A DNA stretch of 64,000 bases from Nymphaea colorata (GCF_008831285.2 NC_045146.1:1452001-1516000), one strand, 5' to 3'; numbered from the stretch's first letter, positions 30,066 to 44,453 are shown. Notes: generated from the sequence alone by a model not told the origin. Made by a program: numbers and translations.

Positions 30066-33000
30066 GAGTTACACTTTCTCTTAACAATTCAAACAGAAAG
30101 AAGAAGAGAAATGGATAAGGGAATCAAATTGCATCTGTGACCTGCCTGCTTTTCAGCTAGTTAGATTCGATCAACTTGTATTTTTTTTTCTGTATTTGCT
30201 TGTGGATGTGCATCTTTTTGAACTTTGAGCACTAGAAAGCTCATATGTTGAAAATTCTGAAAAATCTTCATTGCAGCTTTTCAGGTTTTTGCAGTTTTTA
30301 TGGTTCTGCATCAAACCAGCTTAATGGGTGTTGTGGACAAATAAGAAGCAGTCTGCTTGTATTTTTTCTTCTTCCATGAAGCTATATCACTCTAGTAGAA
30401 GAAGAATAGATCTTGTATGTTTCCTTCTTGATGAGGCTGTGTCACTAGGCTTTGCATTGAGCATGTGTGCCAACAACAGCTTTGACATGATACTGACTAT
30501 GACGCTTATGGAAGGTTGGCTTAGCTTCACTTTTTCCTCTTATCGAGTTGGTTGTCTGTTTTGTATGTGTTTGTTTCAATTTTTCTTCCTTTGTAAATTG
30601 TCGTTGTCACATTAAACCTCAATTTCATTTTAAATTTCTTATTGTTTTTGGTTGAGTTGTCCAAAATTTTTATTGTCTCCAACACATAAGCTTTGTGAAA
30701 TTCTTGTGTTGTACCAAGCTTTTCTTATTCCATATCGATATCCATATCAGTATGGGAAATGTGTGAGTATGCGCATGCACACACACACACATGAAGACAA
30801 ACACGGACAAGATTAAGGAACAACTTACACTGCTAACTGCTGGTAGAAAGTGATAATCTTGTTGGTGATATGTAAAATGTGTTACCACGTTAAGAACCAT
30901 TTTCATTTTCAAATTGCTTTTGTTAAGTAACGTCTGATTTTAGACTAGCCTTGAGATTGAGAAAAGAAGTGTCAGTTGCCCGTGTGTGATACTCACTGGG
31001 GATCTAGCAGTGATCTATTTTGAGAACATTACTGATCTTGTTAATTGAGCTTTTATGGATAACAGTCATTCTTGATGTTTGCTCACCTACTCTTCTAAAC
31101 TATCAGCTCTCGTCTCCTTTATCCTGCAAATAGGTAGATGCACCACAGAACTAAAATGGAGATCCTGCAGCATACTGTGGTTCAAGTACGTGCCATTTGT
31201 GAGCAAATGTGGGCCTTCTTTTTTCAAGATGAGTGGAATAAGACGGTCCTGCCTCAAACAACTGTTGTTAAGGACAGCTCATACTACCTTTTTGTATCTC
31301 TCCTCTTACCAATGCTTATTATTGAGTAATGAGGAGAGTGATTTAGAGCGTATCTTGAGTTGTTCTAACAGTAGATTGTCAAGATTGTGTGTGCGTGTCT
31401 ATATGTATATACCAAAGCTAGTGTCCTCCATCAACCTGTTGATCTTCCATCAATTTGGTGATATTGGCCATTTTGTCTCAGATGGGTAGGGCTTGATTCA
31501 TTGGAAGTTCACTTCACAGTGACATCAAGCACTTTTAAAGTGGAAGCGGCACGCCTTGACCGGACCTAACCGTGTGCTCTGAGCCTGTGGATGACCTGAT
31601 CTCAGACCGATTTGCTAACATCACCTGATCATTATAGGTAAAATTTTAAGTAAGGATGAACAGGGGAGTTAGATATGTACGGTTCAATACTATGCATCTG
31701 TGATGAATGAGGTGGTTACTGCTGAATGACAATAAGCAGCTCGTTGTTAGGGTTGGTTGACCCAGATCTTCGTTCTAAGATGGAGGTTTTATCCCAGAGT
31801 TGAATTTCTAAAACGACTTCCTTTGCACAAGCAGGGACAGGTCCAAGTCATAGTTCTTATGCAGACAAGCCTGAAAGCTCCTATGTTCAAAGGGGATTAA
31901 AAATAGAAAGCCGAACACGAAAGTGCTTGTGCCACAACCCACTGGAGAAAGTTCCATGAGGAAGATGATATGGCACACTGGGAGGCCCTTGATCGGCCTC
32001 CCTTTGTTCCAATGGCGGAGGATGCATTTATTTTCATATTGATGTTTTAATATATTTTACTCATTTATACATGGGTGTCCCTTCAAATTTGAAATTTAAA
32101 CCACTAGTGCCTCTTAATAAAAAATTTCTAACTCAGGCCGCCACTACCCTGTTCTGACCAAAGAAGACAACCATATGCAATATTACTAACGCGGGGGACC
32201 ATTTTCACTGCAATAATGCACCGACAGATCGTGAAGATAGAAAACAGAATAAAAATCAGCTATCGTAAACAGAGAGATCTGAGTGATAACTAATATATCC
32301 TACCCAATTGATTTGGTGGATAGAGGGAAGCAAGTTTGTGACTACCTAACGGTTCAATGCATCAAAATCTTGACCCCAGTCTGCATCTTTCTTTAGAAAT
32401 TATGGTTCCAACTTAGAAATTATGATCTGGCATCATGGCTCAAAACCCCTGGGAAAGGGGGCTCCAGAGTTCGGGCTCATTTCTTACCACTGGCTCATAA
32501 TACTCTCGCCCACCCGGAATACCTAGGATCAGGATGCTTATCCTGAATCTGAATAGAAATCTAATCTAGATGTATTGTTGTGTATTCCCATACAACATCT
32601 GGGTTCAGGGCATGTGAATTCATGCCCTAATTTACTTGAATCCAATTAACATTGGGGGCGCATGGGCCTTGGCCCCACCTCTTTTTTTTTTTAATTTACA
32701 TGTAAATTTTAAAAAAGTTTACTTGCCTTATATAAAAATTTAAAAAAATGATATTTCAGCCTATGTCAAAATTCAGAAACTTTAATTCACCCCCGCTCAT
32801 GAAAAAATTATGGCTCTGCCCCTAACGCTGCATCCGAACCACAGTCACACTCAACTTTAATCAATCTAACAAAAGGCAGTTTCTCCTCTAAAGCAGGCTA
32901 AGGCTGTCCAAGTTGCCTTAAAGGATCCGACTCCTGTCCGATGTCTAATGCCAATGCATTTTGCCAACGCATTTGCTGTCTGGTATCTATCCGTTTAGGC

Positions 33001-33441
33001 CTACAGTTTATTCTTCAACTCGGTGTTACATTTGCCACTGGTTACTACTCAGAGACATAACGCACAACACGTGCAACCACATAATTCAAACCTCGAACTC
33101 TTTGAGTGTGACCGTACCGTTTGCACTATATCCCAGAGTTATTTCTCTCCCTGACTTCCAACTTGATTAGAAAAATAAATATGTCAATGGAACAAAGATC
33201 TTAAATATTTTCTGTTCTTTACTGCAAAGGTTCAGCCGTCCCCTTTTTTCTTTGTTTTTGCGGTTCAGAAATGCCTGTTAAGTAGCCGGGGAAGCAAATG
33301 GGTAGGATCTGGTTTTGGCTTTGGTAATCATAATAATATCCTTACTAATCTACAATTGCTACTACTGCTGTGGAAATGTAGGAGGAAATCCAACTGACAG
33401 TTGGGAGTCAACTTCCACCTCCGGCCAATACCCTTTACACG

Positions 33442-33483
<42 letters not shown>

Positions 33484-33714
33484 CCAACTCCCACCTAGAA
33501 TAGCAAGGCATCTTCAACTACCAGTCCAACTTCCCTTTCACAAGAACAAAAATGGAAGGAGAAGAAGCGCTGTAATCTGATCTGAAAGGGTAGTAGGAGA
33601 AACAAACTGAACTAAAAACAATTTTCTTTCATATATATGCTGCATCTGCCCTGTTGTTGGTCTCGTTAGCAAAGGATTAAGGTTGAAACTGTTTTCTCCT
33701 GCAGCCGATTCCTT
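30066..33714. other. Spacer between RPS6 and MATE genes
   Basis: No gene recognised in 3.6 kb. Contains a short (CA)n run near 30776-30792 and, at about 32650-32835, a segment starting GGGGGCGCATGGGCC and ending GGCTCTGCCCCTAAC, which resembles the ends of common plant non-autonomous DNA transposons. A (GA)n run lies at 33445-33481. The last 200 bp should hold the promoter or leader of the MATE gene. Confidence 0.4.
33445..33481. repeat. (GA)n microsatellite upstream of the MATE gene
   Basis: GA run about 235 bp before the MATE start codon, possibly in its 5' leader. Confidence 0.85.
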
Positions 33715-36700
33715 ATGTCCAGTAATGGCAGGTACGAGTATGTTCAGCTGGACACGCTCATCTCCTTGTCTCACAGGACTGCTAGCACAGTCGGCTACTG
33801 TGACTCACCATGGACGGAGCTCAAGGCACAGATGCGGCTCCTTGCACCATCAATTGCCATTACATTCATTCAGTATTCATCCACTGTCATAACCGACTCG
33901 ATTGCTGGGCACCTTGGACAGTTCGAGCTTGCATCTCTTGCTATTGCTTATACATTTATGCGACTGGCATATGGCGTCCTGGTATGTATCTACTTTGATG
34001 ACTAATTTCTTGACTGGTTTTTCTCAGAATTGACTAATGAAGCCGCTGAAAACTCTTCTGGCCTATCTAGATACGAAATTTTCCAGACACTTACTGTTTA
34101 CCAGGACTTTCCTTTTCTTTTTGCCGTTTACAGTTTGGATCAAAGGTTTACTTGATAAATGAAAGTTGATCGTAAGCCTTGCTTGACAATGGTAGTTTGA
34201 TGCTCAGGGAAGAGGGAATACTAAAATGCAGCTCACAGATAACGATGTGGCAACATTTATGATTTTGGATACAAGTCATGGGCTTATTTTATGAGTCATT
34301 TCATAGAGTTCAACGCACTCAAAAAAATTATTTCTTGAAGTTAATAGAATTTCTTTCTTGTTCCATGCACGCGAGCCTGTTTTAGGCTTTGAGACAGAAT
34401 TTTTCAAGTCAGTCGACTATAATTTAGCCGTTAATATGAATATCTCAATCTGATAGTGTCTCGTCTAAAATTGCTCTGGAAATACAGTCTCAGAAGGAAA
34501 TCCCAGTAGCCATGATAGCTTTCTTGGGTATTCATGCAAGATAAATAGAACAGACCATCTTTTCAGGACAAACGAAATCTGTCATTCTTACTTCCTTTTG
34601 AGAGGGCTTAAGGGACAAATTGTCAGTAAATATGTCACCGATAAAAACAGCTCCTGCTTTCTGGGTTGTGATTACTGAGCTGCCTCTGACTGAAAAAAGA
34701 ACGCTACCCATCATTAAATTGCTTCGGGCTTCGTTAAATTGGCTTTTATTAGTTTTTGAAACCTACATTCAGCTTCAATAAAATGAATGGTTCTGTTGAT
34801 TGCTTGCTCTTATTTCCTTGCATGATAGATTTTTTTTCTTTTGACTCTGTTTTTCATAATCTATCTAGTGAATCGAAACACATATAAACCGCCTACTGAA
34901 ACATTTAGTTCTCAGGCGAGTATGGGAAATGCTCTGGAGACTCTAGGTGGGCAAGCATTTGGTGCCGGAGAGTATGACATGCTTGGGATATATGCACAGA
35001 GATCAATCATAATCCTGCTAGGTGCAGCATTCCTTCTTTCAATACCTTGTTTCTTCTCAGAACCACTATTGAAGATTTTTGGCCAATCTGCTGACATTGC
35101 AAAAGAAGCATCGTTTCTGCTGAAGTGTATGCTTCCTCAGCTGTTTGCCTCTGCCCTCAACTTCCCTCTGCAGAGGTTTCTATATGCGCAGAGTTTGATC
35201 ATCCCTTTGCTTTGTATCTCCGTTAGCCTGGTCTTGCCGCAGATGCTTTTAAGTTGGGTTGCGGCATTTAGGCTGAATTTGAGCTTGGTTGGGATCATAA
35301 TTGTGCAGAATGTTTCCTGCTGGTTGTTCACAGCCATCCAATTTCTCTACATCACCAATTCTGATTCATGCAAGAGTTCATGGAGAGGATTCTCAGTGTG
35401 TGCATTCTATCAGCTTACAAGTTTTCTGCAATTATCACTTTCCTCTTCAATAATGATTCTGTGAGTAATCAATCACAAATTCGTCTTCAGTCACCATTTT
35501 ACCCTAGTCCCTAGTAGTTGAAAAACTTTCCGTCACTGACATTTTTTTTTTCTTTGGGGATCTTGGGTTGTAAAGATTGCAGACGTGGTATTATCAGATC
35601 CTCATATTTCTAGCAGGAACTCTAAGTGATCCAGAGGTTGAAATAGATGCGTTGACAATATGGTACAAAATCTTATCCTTTTTTCAGCAATGCCAGTATC
35701 GACAGGTCTAACTTAAGATAATTCTTACACGCAAATTTATTTTTCATTGTTCTTCGAAGCAACTTGTATAGGTTCTAACCTTCAGCAAAAATTCTCGACC
35801 TTAGGCACAACAAATTGGTGGAGGGAACTGTAGAATACAGATGCAAATATTAGCTGAAAACAATTTTTCTCAATTTCTAATGTTCTTTAATATATGTGAA
35901 ATTGTGAAAGCATTTGGATTTTTTCGTTTTTACAAATAGTGGCAGATCTTTTGAATTGTAGCATCAACCTAATCTGCATGGAGGTGATGGTGCCATATGC
36001 ATTCAATATCACGACAAGGTTTGTTTTTATTTTATGTCATTTATTTTTCACTTCCTACGTAAATCCAGAACCTTCAAAAGGGTCTATCCTTTAATGCAGC
36101 ATAAGAGTTTCCAATGAACTTGGAGCAGGAAACTCACAAGCAGCAAGCTTCTCAGCTTTTGTAGCGATGGTTGGATCTTCAGTTGTTAGTGTGCTTGTTG
36201 CTGTTATTTTTCTTCTCTTGAGAAACAATTTAGGATACCTCTTTACCAACAGCACCACTGTTGCAAAGAAAGTCTCTGAACTGGTACCATATTTAGCTGC
36301 GACCATAATTCTCAATGGCCTACAGCTGGTTCTTTCAGGTAAATCCTTAAGGTCTTCACTAGGTTTACCTTCAAAGAAAGAAACTAAAACTTGAAAAACC
36401 AGGTGTTGCTACTGGTACTGGATGGCAGTCCTATGTGGCCTACGCAAATATTCTATCGTGCTACTTGGTAGGTTTGCCGCTTGGCCTGGTTATCTGTTTT
36501 GCATTCCACATGGGAATCACTGTAAGTTCCATCTCTCATCAACACGTTTTCACAATTTCTTTGTTTCTCTTCTCAGCTGAGCGTTCCTGAATCTGCTGTA
36601 CAGGGAATTTGGTCTGGAATGATAGCTGGATCAACATTACAAATACTCATTGTGCTCTATATGACATGGAACGCCAATTGGAGTGAACAGGTATCCTGAG

Positions 36701-37006
36701 ACAATTTTCAGTTCTTTTCAAACATTTTTGCACATGACCAGATGCTTGCATGTGTGCTTGTAGCCATGCATGTACATGTGTACATGATGTGCTTCTACGT
36801 CACACAGATATGGTTGAGGATACAGGAATATGGACAATTTAAAATTTCTTGTACCATTTCCAAATAAAGAAATATGGACAGCAGTATGTCCTTGTATTTA
36901 GTGAAGTCGCACTTATTTTTGCTTTACTGAATTTTTGCAGGCCAATCAAGCCATTGGGTTCTTGAGGACTTTGAGGGAGAACAGTAGTTGCAATATCAAT
37001 ATATAG
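33715..37006 (+). CDS. MATE/DETOXIFICATION efflux transporter (eight exons)
   Basis: Multidrug and toxic compound extrusion family: proton- or sodium-coupled export of organic compounds (flavonoids, alkaloids, citrate) across vacuolar or plasma membranes; the substrate here is unknown. Exons: 33715-33981, 34916-35460, 35576-35662, 35962-36018, 36100-36338, 36403-36521, 36604-36690, 36941-37006. Phases run 0, 2, 2, 2, 1, 0, 0 and close in frame at 488 residues, the usual plant DTX length. Family motifs: GNALETLGGQAFGAGEY after helix 2, LKCMLPQLFASALNFPLQRF in the first half, and RVSNELGAGNSQAA opening the second half. About twelve hydrophobic spans are spread evenly. The start is the ATG giving MSSNGRYEYV; the short N-terminus is normal. 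Exon 4 (57 bp) is a small exon supported mainly by phase. Confidence 0.88.
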
Positions 37007-37030
37007 ATGGAAACAGACAAAGGTTACAGA

Positions 37031-37036
37031 AATAAA
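37031..37036 (+). terminator. Poly(A) signal of the MATE gene
   Basis: AATAAA 25 nt after the TAG stop. The convergent coiled-coil gene ends 553 bp further on; the space between holds no other feature. Confidence 0.4.
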
Positions 37037-37559
37037 AACACTCATTGTATAGAGAAGATTGAGGGCACTAGGCCCCTCTGTACAATCTATAAATAGGAAT
37101 TGGTGTTGAAGAACTGTTTGCCTCCTCTCTTGTATATGTATAATGTGCTGATGAGTTATCCAGATTATCAGCTGCCTGGCCTTGTAACTTGCATCTTGTA
37201 CTTTCAGTTACCAAAATGAGAAGAGATTTCATATGATACTGAACCGATAATGGCAACCTGTGCACAAAACAATTTCTTGTCTTCATCGTTTTCCAGCTTC
37301 TTATTTAATTTTATGCCTGAAAAATGGAAATAACATGTCAAATAAATTTGAAGACTTCTCAAGTTGTCTTGGGTCTTTGCATGCCAGACCTATCTGCCAT
37401 TTCACAATCCTATTCTCAGGATTCTCAGTCCTAACAGGCTTTTTCATTGCTTACCAACTTGGTTAAACATGTGCATGTAACTTACTATAGAAGCCCACAA
37501 AACTTAGAAAGTTATTTATCTTATTTGTTCTACTCGAATTATAGGTTTGAGATGTACCA

Positions 37560-40500
37560 CTATTTTCCAGAACGTAGAAATCCTTGACAAGCCAGCGTTC
37601 CTTCAACATCGCCAATAATCCGTGCAATTCTGACCTCCAAACCCCGCTGTATTTCCTTCAAAAGACTTCTGATGTTGTCTGCAAACTGCTTCATATCCAC
37701 ACCTAAAGAATCATCAGCCTTGAAGCTTCCAGAGAGAGGACATGTGGTCTCTGACATTATCTCCACCAACTTCTGCCCAGTCGCTACCATGTATCTTTGT
37801 ACTTGAAATGTTTCTTCAAGAAACAGCTGTAAAGTACCTGTCTGTTCCTTCCTTTCACTCTCAGAATCTTTGCTTCTTTCCTTTGAACCACTTGCATGCT
37901 ATGAAAAAACAAAAAAAATGTGAAACAGCAGCCTTTAGATGGCCAGTGATAAAAAAAAAAAAAAATCAGTACGCAAGTGGTCAATAATCTGGAAAAAGTG
38001 TAAATGAATAAGCAATTAAAGAGCCTACCATTCGCTTGCAGAGATCATCTGTCTTCTCCTCGAGAGTTTGATATCGTTTCAATTGTTTCCTGAGCAAACT
38101 AATCCCAGAAAGTAGGCCTTTCATCTCAGCAGAATTTACCATCTTTTCTTTCCCATGTTTGTCTGGAGTCTGACATTCAGTCAGCCTCTCCATTATGAGT
38201 AGTAGTTGTTTCAGTCTTTTGATCTTGTAGGATACTGCTAGTGCATGGATATCCATCTTCCATGAGGATTCCTTTTTTATCATAGATTGACCAAAAGGTG
38301 CTACTTTCTCATCAATTTGAGCCTTGTCCTTCAAAGCAACTTGTGGGCTCCCCTCAAAAATATCATTCTTATTGAAGCCAACCTTCTCCTTTGGTGCAAC
38401 TTGAAGTCCTTGGGTTCTCAAATCCATTTCGGGCAGTTCTTCCTTGACACGGCTATCACTTGTTTCAATGACTGTCTTTACAACCCCTTCCTGCTCCACT
38501 TCATCTGGAGTGTAATTTCCCATTGTCTTAAAGGAATTATTATCATTGTTCTCAGAGGGAATGGCAGCTCTTGGTTTAGTTGAATCAACATGCATGCTTT
38601 CTGCTTCCCTCTTTTCCTGCTCACACCGTGGGGCTGCTGCTTGAATGAGTTTTGTTTCTATAGCCAGAAGACAATTTTCTCTTTCCTGGGGCTTACCAAC
38701 CATGTCTTGAAGAACTCTAACTGGTCCAGGTTTCTGTTCCTGCTCCTTTCCTCTCAGATTTCTCCTTATAACCTTCACTTCCGACCATATTGCTTCATGG
38801 CCTGGTACTGGAGATATTTCCCGAGCAGTAGTGTCATTCTGGCAGTTTTTGATATGTAAAGTGTATCTGTCATTCACGGCTTTCAGGTCCTTCTCTTTAC
38901 TGAGCAACAGAGATTCTAGCCTTATGTTCTCAGTTCTGAGTTGGGATAAGTTCTCATTGAGCTCCCCTATATGAGACTGCAAACGCTTTGACTCAAGTTC
39001 CATGCTAAGTATTCGCCAATGGCAAGCTTCGAGCTTCTCATCTTTGAGTCTCATCTGTTCAGCGAATGCTTCTACTTCTTCATCATGCCTTTGCTCAATG
39101 ATGGTTGTGTATTTTTCTGTTTCTGATTGAACCAAGTCTTCTAGCTGTTTAACACTGGTGGTTATCACTACAAAAATGAAATGGAAATCAGTGACCATTT
39201 GGATACCAATCTGCATGAATGAAGTAAAGCAAAGTTCAACGTACACCGCTTTCATCTTTGAATAAATATATTTAAAACAATAGAACTAACGAAGTATGTC
39301 ATACAAGAAATCTATTATTGCCAAAATTGAGATAACGATCCTACTTGAGAAATCAACAAAACGACCAAAAGAAGGGAATTGGTAAATCATGAAAGCAGTT
39401 CATATGGCGTACATATTTTGCTTAGTCTCCAATATCTTTTCCAGATCCACGTGTTGAAATTTCAAAGACTATAAAAAGAAAATCAAGCTGAGTGCATGCT
39501 AATGCTCTAATATTGCATAGAATATGCCAAATTATAGAATAAATAAGCAACAGAAGTAAATAATTTGCATCGTAGTTATCAAAGAATGTTACGAAACCCT
39601 AACATGCACAATGGGTAAGCTCATATTCCTAACATGGGGGTGCTGTTAATTAGTTTTCAAGGAATACCATGATTCTAGGTTTGGTTTCACCTTGGAAAGG
39701 AACATAAATAAACAAATGTTGCGGAAGAAACGGCTTAGTACCAAGATCTCTGTCATCCGGGGGTGAGCCCTCGTCAAAATATTCTTCTTTTGAGGCACTT
39801 TTCTCCATTAGGTCAGTGTGATCATGATCCTTCCTGAATTCTGGCTCCAAATAATCAAGCAGAAGAGCCTTGGGGCTTGTCTGCAAAGGATTGTTCATAG
39901 AAGGTTTTTCACTTCTGGCACTGCTGTTGTGAGAAGAACCATAATCCATACACAGTAGCGCTTTCCTGTCTGATGCAATCTCTGACCTCATATCAGGTTT
40001 GTTGGTTGAAACATTTTTCAGATTTTTGGCATGTTTGGCCACAGCATTATCCTTTGATTCACAAAGATTGGCAAGTCTTTCAATCTCTAGTTCAGCTTGC
40101 CTCCTCTTGGCTCTCATTATCTTTAGGTCCTTCAGTAGCTTCTGCCTCTCCCCAGAATCTAACTTGAACTTCCTCAACATGGCAGACACAATTTTGTCTT
40201 TCTGTTCTGAATCTTTCTGCATCCGGACGAGCTCCATGGAAAGTTTGTCCGCCATTGCTGTCGCCTCTTCCTTCTGCGCCAGCACAGCGTCGACCTCCAA
40301 TTTTGCTGCTTCCACCTGCTTGACGACTCTGGCCATCTCGGCCTCAAGTTGACGTTGGCTGGAAACGAGTTCTACAAAAGCAGTCTTATGCTTCCAAATC
40401 TCAGAGGAATGCTCTCGAGCTTCCTTGTCCAGCATTTCCCGTAGTTCTTCAGCAACAGCTTCTGCTCTCTCTAATTTCTTCTCTGTTTCCAACCTATGCT

Positions 40501-41062
40501 TCTCTTCCTCTTCCAAGGCCTTCCCCTTTGCCTCCACCTCCAGATCTCTCTCCACCAATGCTTCATTCAGTCTGTAAATGGTATCTTCCTTCTGAGAACA
40601 GTCCGAGCAGGCCCTCGTCTCGAGCTCGTGTAGGTTCTTTAGAGCAGATTGCAGGTGCTGCACCAGCTTCTTTCTTTCTGAAATCCAGCTCTGCTCCTGA
40701 GAGGCATAAATTGCAACAACCTTAGCGTTGGCCCTCGCGTCCTCCCTCCTCCTCTTCTTCATTTCCTCAATCTCAGCCTGAGTTTGATGGAGCTTCCTCA
40801 GAACATCAGAATCAACCCCAATTCCTTCCTGCCTCTGTGCATTCCACACAAGCATCCCCAGTAGTTGGGCACTGCCTTGGAGCATCCTCTCCACCAAAAT
40901 CACCCATCCATCATCCTTCATTTTAGTGAACCTAGCATTCTTTGAAGATGAAAGGAGATGAAGCGCTGCAAAGGCACAAGAGACCCCAAAATACATTGGG
41001 TAAACGCCCCCATTTTTGTCCCAATCAACCGGCAACCCGTCACTAGCTCCCTTCTCATCCAT
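37560..41062 (-). CDS. Long coiled-coil protein of unknown function
   Basis: Exons in transcript order: 41062-39742, 39167-38029, 37898-37560. Phase 1 then 0, 932 residues. A short hydrophobic stretch (YPMYFGVSCAFAALHLLSS, about residues 21-39) is followed by a long charged heptad-rich coiled coil (about 85-345), a second coiled coil (about 445-535) and a polar linker. The C-terminus is distinctive and likely conserved: KRLKQLLLIMERL, LRKQLKRYQTLEEKTDDLC, LFLEETFQVQRYMVATGQKL, FADNIRSLLKEIQRGLEVRI and ARIIGDVEGTLACQG. Plant proteins of this kind are, as far as I recall, listed as ribonuclease P subunit P38-related or USO1-like; those names carry little evidence. The hydrophobic N-terminal segment suggests membrane attachment. 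The gene converges on the MATE gene. Confidence 0.82.
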
Positions 41063-43770
41063 CTTCTTCTACACCCTCAAACTAAGAAAACGCATGCACT
41101 CAAAAGTTTCCTCTTAAAACAACACCTACATGCAATTGAAGAACACAAAAAAATCTCACCAAAATCAGAACAATTTCATTTTCTCAGCAACCATACAGTC
41201 AAACCAGCCAGCAAATGTAAAAACATCACAAAACCAGCAAATTTTTTAACCATCGACAAACAGAACCTATAGATTTCACAACGAACTCAATTCCCAATCA
41301 CCTATTAAGCATCACCTTGGCCCTTCCTTTTCCTCCCTTCAACGAAACAGTATATAAACGGATAGTGAAGGTGGTGCGGATCAAACTTCAACAGCATAGA
41401 GAATGTGACCTCTCCACCTTATCGTGGCATAATTCCAAGGCTGGTTAGGCCTTCCAACAGACACACCCATCTCGAGCTCCCCGGAAAATCAGGCGGCTTT
41501 CTTTGTAGATGCATGCAAATCAGGTCTTTGGAATCCGACACACATTTCAGTGACTATACAAGAGAGAGGGAGAGAGAGAAATACACCGAAAACCTGATTC
41601 CTGCCACCAAAGGCGTGCATTTCACACGCGCAAGACCTGCAAAAGAATCATCAGGCACAGGACGGATAATGTAACGGAAAAATGGCAGCTCAGTTCACCC
41701 GTTCTCCTCTTGGGACAAAATACCAAATCAACCCCACCTCTTAAGGAAGCCATTATTATCCAACTGCCCATCCCAGATATGATTTATTCGACTGCCAGTC
41801 ATGAAAAGACCCATTTAACTGTGATGGTACTAAAAAATCACCAACCTTTTTGTGAAGGAAAAAGATATACCATGATTAATTAATGAGCAGTATCCTTTGC
41901 CTTCCCAAAGGGAACTGTTAAATCCAACTTCAAGTTTCCGAGACTGCGCTCATATATGATTATGGGAAAGGTGCTTAAGAAAAGTATGGTAAGATTTAAG
42001 GACAAATCCAGACCGCGTTTCTTAAAGAAAATACCAGCATGTTTAGAACATGGAAATCATATATGCAGATAACCCAAGAAGTTCATTGCATTCTAGCAAT
42101 ATCAGGATGAAATCATATGTTTAAAATCAAATCTTCATACTTGTTCAACATTAATTTGACATTTGACAATCTCTGTCAATGAAAATAAAAACAATTATAA
42201 AAGAATCGAACTGAATTGTGACAGATGAGAAAGGTCTCATTTTTTCACCCCACATCGGTGCGTCAACCAACCAACCATTGTCACTCTGCTTGAAAGCGAG
42301 GCAGCAGACATGATTGCTCAATTAGGAAGATTCTTCGCATTCCCTTGAGAATTATCGAATACCATTTCCAGCTTTCCTTTTCTTTGTCCATGTTTTTGAC
42401 ATGATGAAGTGAAAAGGAAAAGAAAAGCAGGGGACCCTTCAAAGGGGCCACTTGCACAGGTCCCTTTACAGAACAGATCATGCAAAGAGACCCCTTTTAT
42501 TGACAAGCTTACCTGTCTGCTAAGCAGAACAGGAGCAACATCCCACTTGAGTTTTAGTACTTTAATGGCCGGGGCCAGCTGACTAAGAACTGTTCCTACT
42601 TTTCCTTTAAGTATAAAAAGTTAAAACATAAGCTAATTTTTACCGTGGTTGATCTTTTTTCTAAAACCATTGAACAGAAGCAGAGGCTTCTAACGTTGCA
42701 CTCATGTTCTCCTTCTGTTATTATATAATTTCTCAGATCTCCACTTGCTTTTAGTTTTTTTATTTTTCTAGTGGCTTCATTCACCAATCTCAACATGATA
42801 AAATAAAGAAAGAGAGGGACGTTCCCTCACTCCTCCCCAACATGATCAGTTGACGAATCTCCTTGCACTGTTGATCACAGCGAAGTGCTTCTGTAGAACT
42901 AGTTGTTGATCCTTGACTGTTTGAAAAAAAAAAAAAAAGCAGTTGGTGGGGGTTTACTGCTTATTCTCGACTTTTAGACGTTTATATTACTGTTAATGAA
43001 TAAAAGCATTTCTTTTGGATTTTGACTAAATGGAAGTTAAATAAAAATGCCCTTTTCTTTTTTTCTTCAAGTTTCTGTGAAGAATATGGTTGCAAACCAT
43101 TCCTTATGTTCATGGTCTTCCATTTTCCCCTTTTTCTGTGCCAATTCCAAATTTAATTCGATTTATATGTATCTAACTGATCTAATTTTGGCCTATTTGA
43201 ACATAAATACATATACAATAGATCTTTTTTGAAGTTTCCACCAGGTCATGTAAGTGGAGCACTGACACCCATTCCCTTGTGGAGCCCAAGAATAGTACTT
43301 ATTATTGGTAGCACTTTATATGAGGTAGGAACTCATAAAACTTTGAGAAGATGACTTGGTGATGTGAATTCTTTCAAAGTATATTTTTTTTAGAGATTAG
43401 TCCAACTCAAAAACATTTTTCTGAAAGGAAACAGTCATATTTTAGGGATTGTTGACTTACTGTAAGACTTGCTTAAAAAAGGAGAGAGAGAATGCCTCTT
43501 AGGTTATTGATCTTCACTCCAGATGCAAGATCCCAAGAGGTAAGCTAAGGATAATGAATTTGTTTTAGTCTTATATTGACCAATTAAGAAAAAAGAAAAA
43601 AAAAATCACTGCCAAGTGTCCTAGTTTATAGTTTTAAAGAGTGCAAAGCAGGTTAGCTATGAAATGGATTGAGATCAGCCAAACTAGAAAGTTGAGATTT
43701 GCTACACCAAACTAATGATTTCTATGCAGGTTTTTGTAATTGGTATAAGAGCTAAGCAGATATTACTGGT
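41063..43770. other. Upstream region of coiled-coil gene and AT-rich spacer
   Basis: No gene recognised. A TATATAAA at 41351-41358 is 289 bp from the coiled-coil start codon but is oriented better for the plus strand. A short GA-rich run lies near 41562-41580. The rest is plain AT-rich sequence with poly-A or poly-T tracts. Confidence 0.4.
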
Positions 43771-43779
43771 TTTAATTAG

Positions 43780-44160
43780 TTTTAGATACCATTTGGACCA
43801 CACTAAAGAAAAAAGAGATTGGTTTTGTAAAAAATTGTTTTCTTAATGAGTTTTGAAAAACTGGGTCGTATGTCAGGACCAAAATCTTTTTTTTTTTTTT
43901 GTATTTAAGAAACCTGTTTGGCAAATGGAACTGTTTGTAACTGTTTCATGAATATGCTTCAATCTTTTGGTTATATCACGAAGGAGTTAGATACTGTTCC
44001 ACTTGCCAAATGGACCCAATGGAAATTATGTTATTCACTCCCCAAGTTTTCACAATTTTGGAACCCTCCACATGAAATGGTGCTTTAAAAGCAAAATCAC
44101 TTTCTTTTTACCTTTAAAAATTAGTTTTGGAGTGTCATCCAAATGAAATGCCCCTTTAAT
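43780..44160. mobile_element. MITE-like remnant related to the 22.5-kb element
   Basis: Starts near ACCATTTGGACCACACTAAAG and ends near GTGTCATCCAAATGAAATGC; the right end resembles the GTCATCCAAA end at 22806-22815. The interior has TTTGGCAAATGG and CTTGCCAAATGG words in opposite arms, giving fold-back potential. Borders are approximate. Confidence 0.35.
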
Positions 44161-44273
44161 TTTTTTACATTATACATTTTGAGAAAAGAATAAAATTTTT
44201 TACAAACTTTGGTGCTCTGCTGCCAATTATCTTGGTTTACAAACAAGGATATGCATGAACAAACACTATATAT

Positions 44274-44276
<3 letters not shown>

Positions 44277-44316
<40 letters not shown>

Positions 44317-44415
44317 AGACTAGCACGAACAAGACTGATTCTGAATCATTTGAACCGTCTGATCTGACCAGAAGGGACGGCTCAGATGAGAGAAGCAGTA
44401 CCTAGTTCCTGTTCA

Positions 44416-44443
<28 letters not shown>
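44277..44443. repeat. Inverted pair of GA and CT microsatellites
   Basis: A (GA)n run at 44277-44313 and a (CT)n run at 44418-44443 face each other about 105 bp apart and could pair as a hairpin in a transcript. Confidence 0.7.

Positions 44444-44453
<10 letters not shown>

Noticed and set aside
33726-33892. Alternative plus-strand frames over MATE exon 1
   Set aside because: Only the frame beginning at 33715 continues into the MATE motifs with correct phase.
41351-41358. TATATAAA as TATA box for the coiled-coil gene
   Set aside because: Its orientation fits the plus strand, while the gene is on the minus strand and no plus-strand gene follows.
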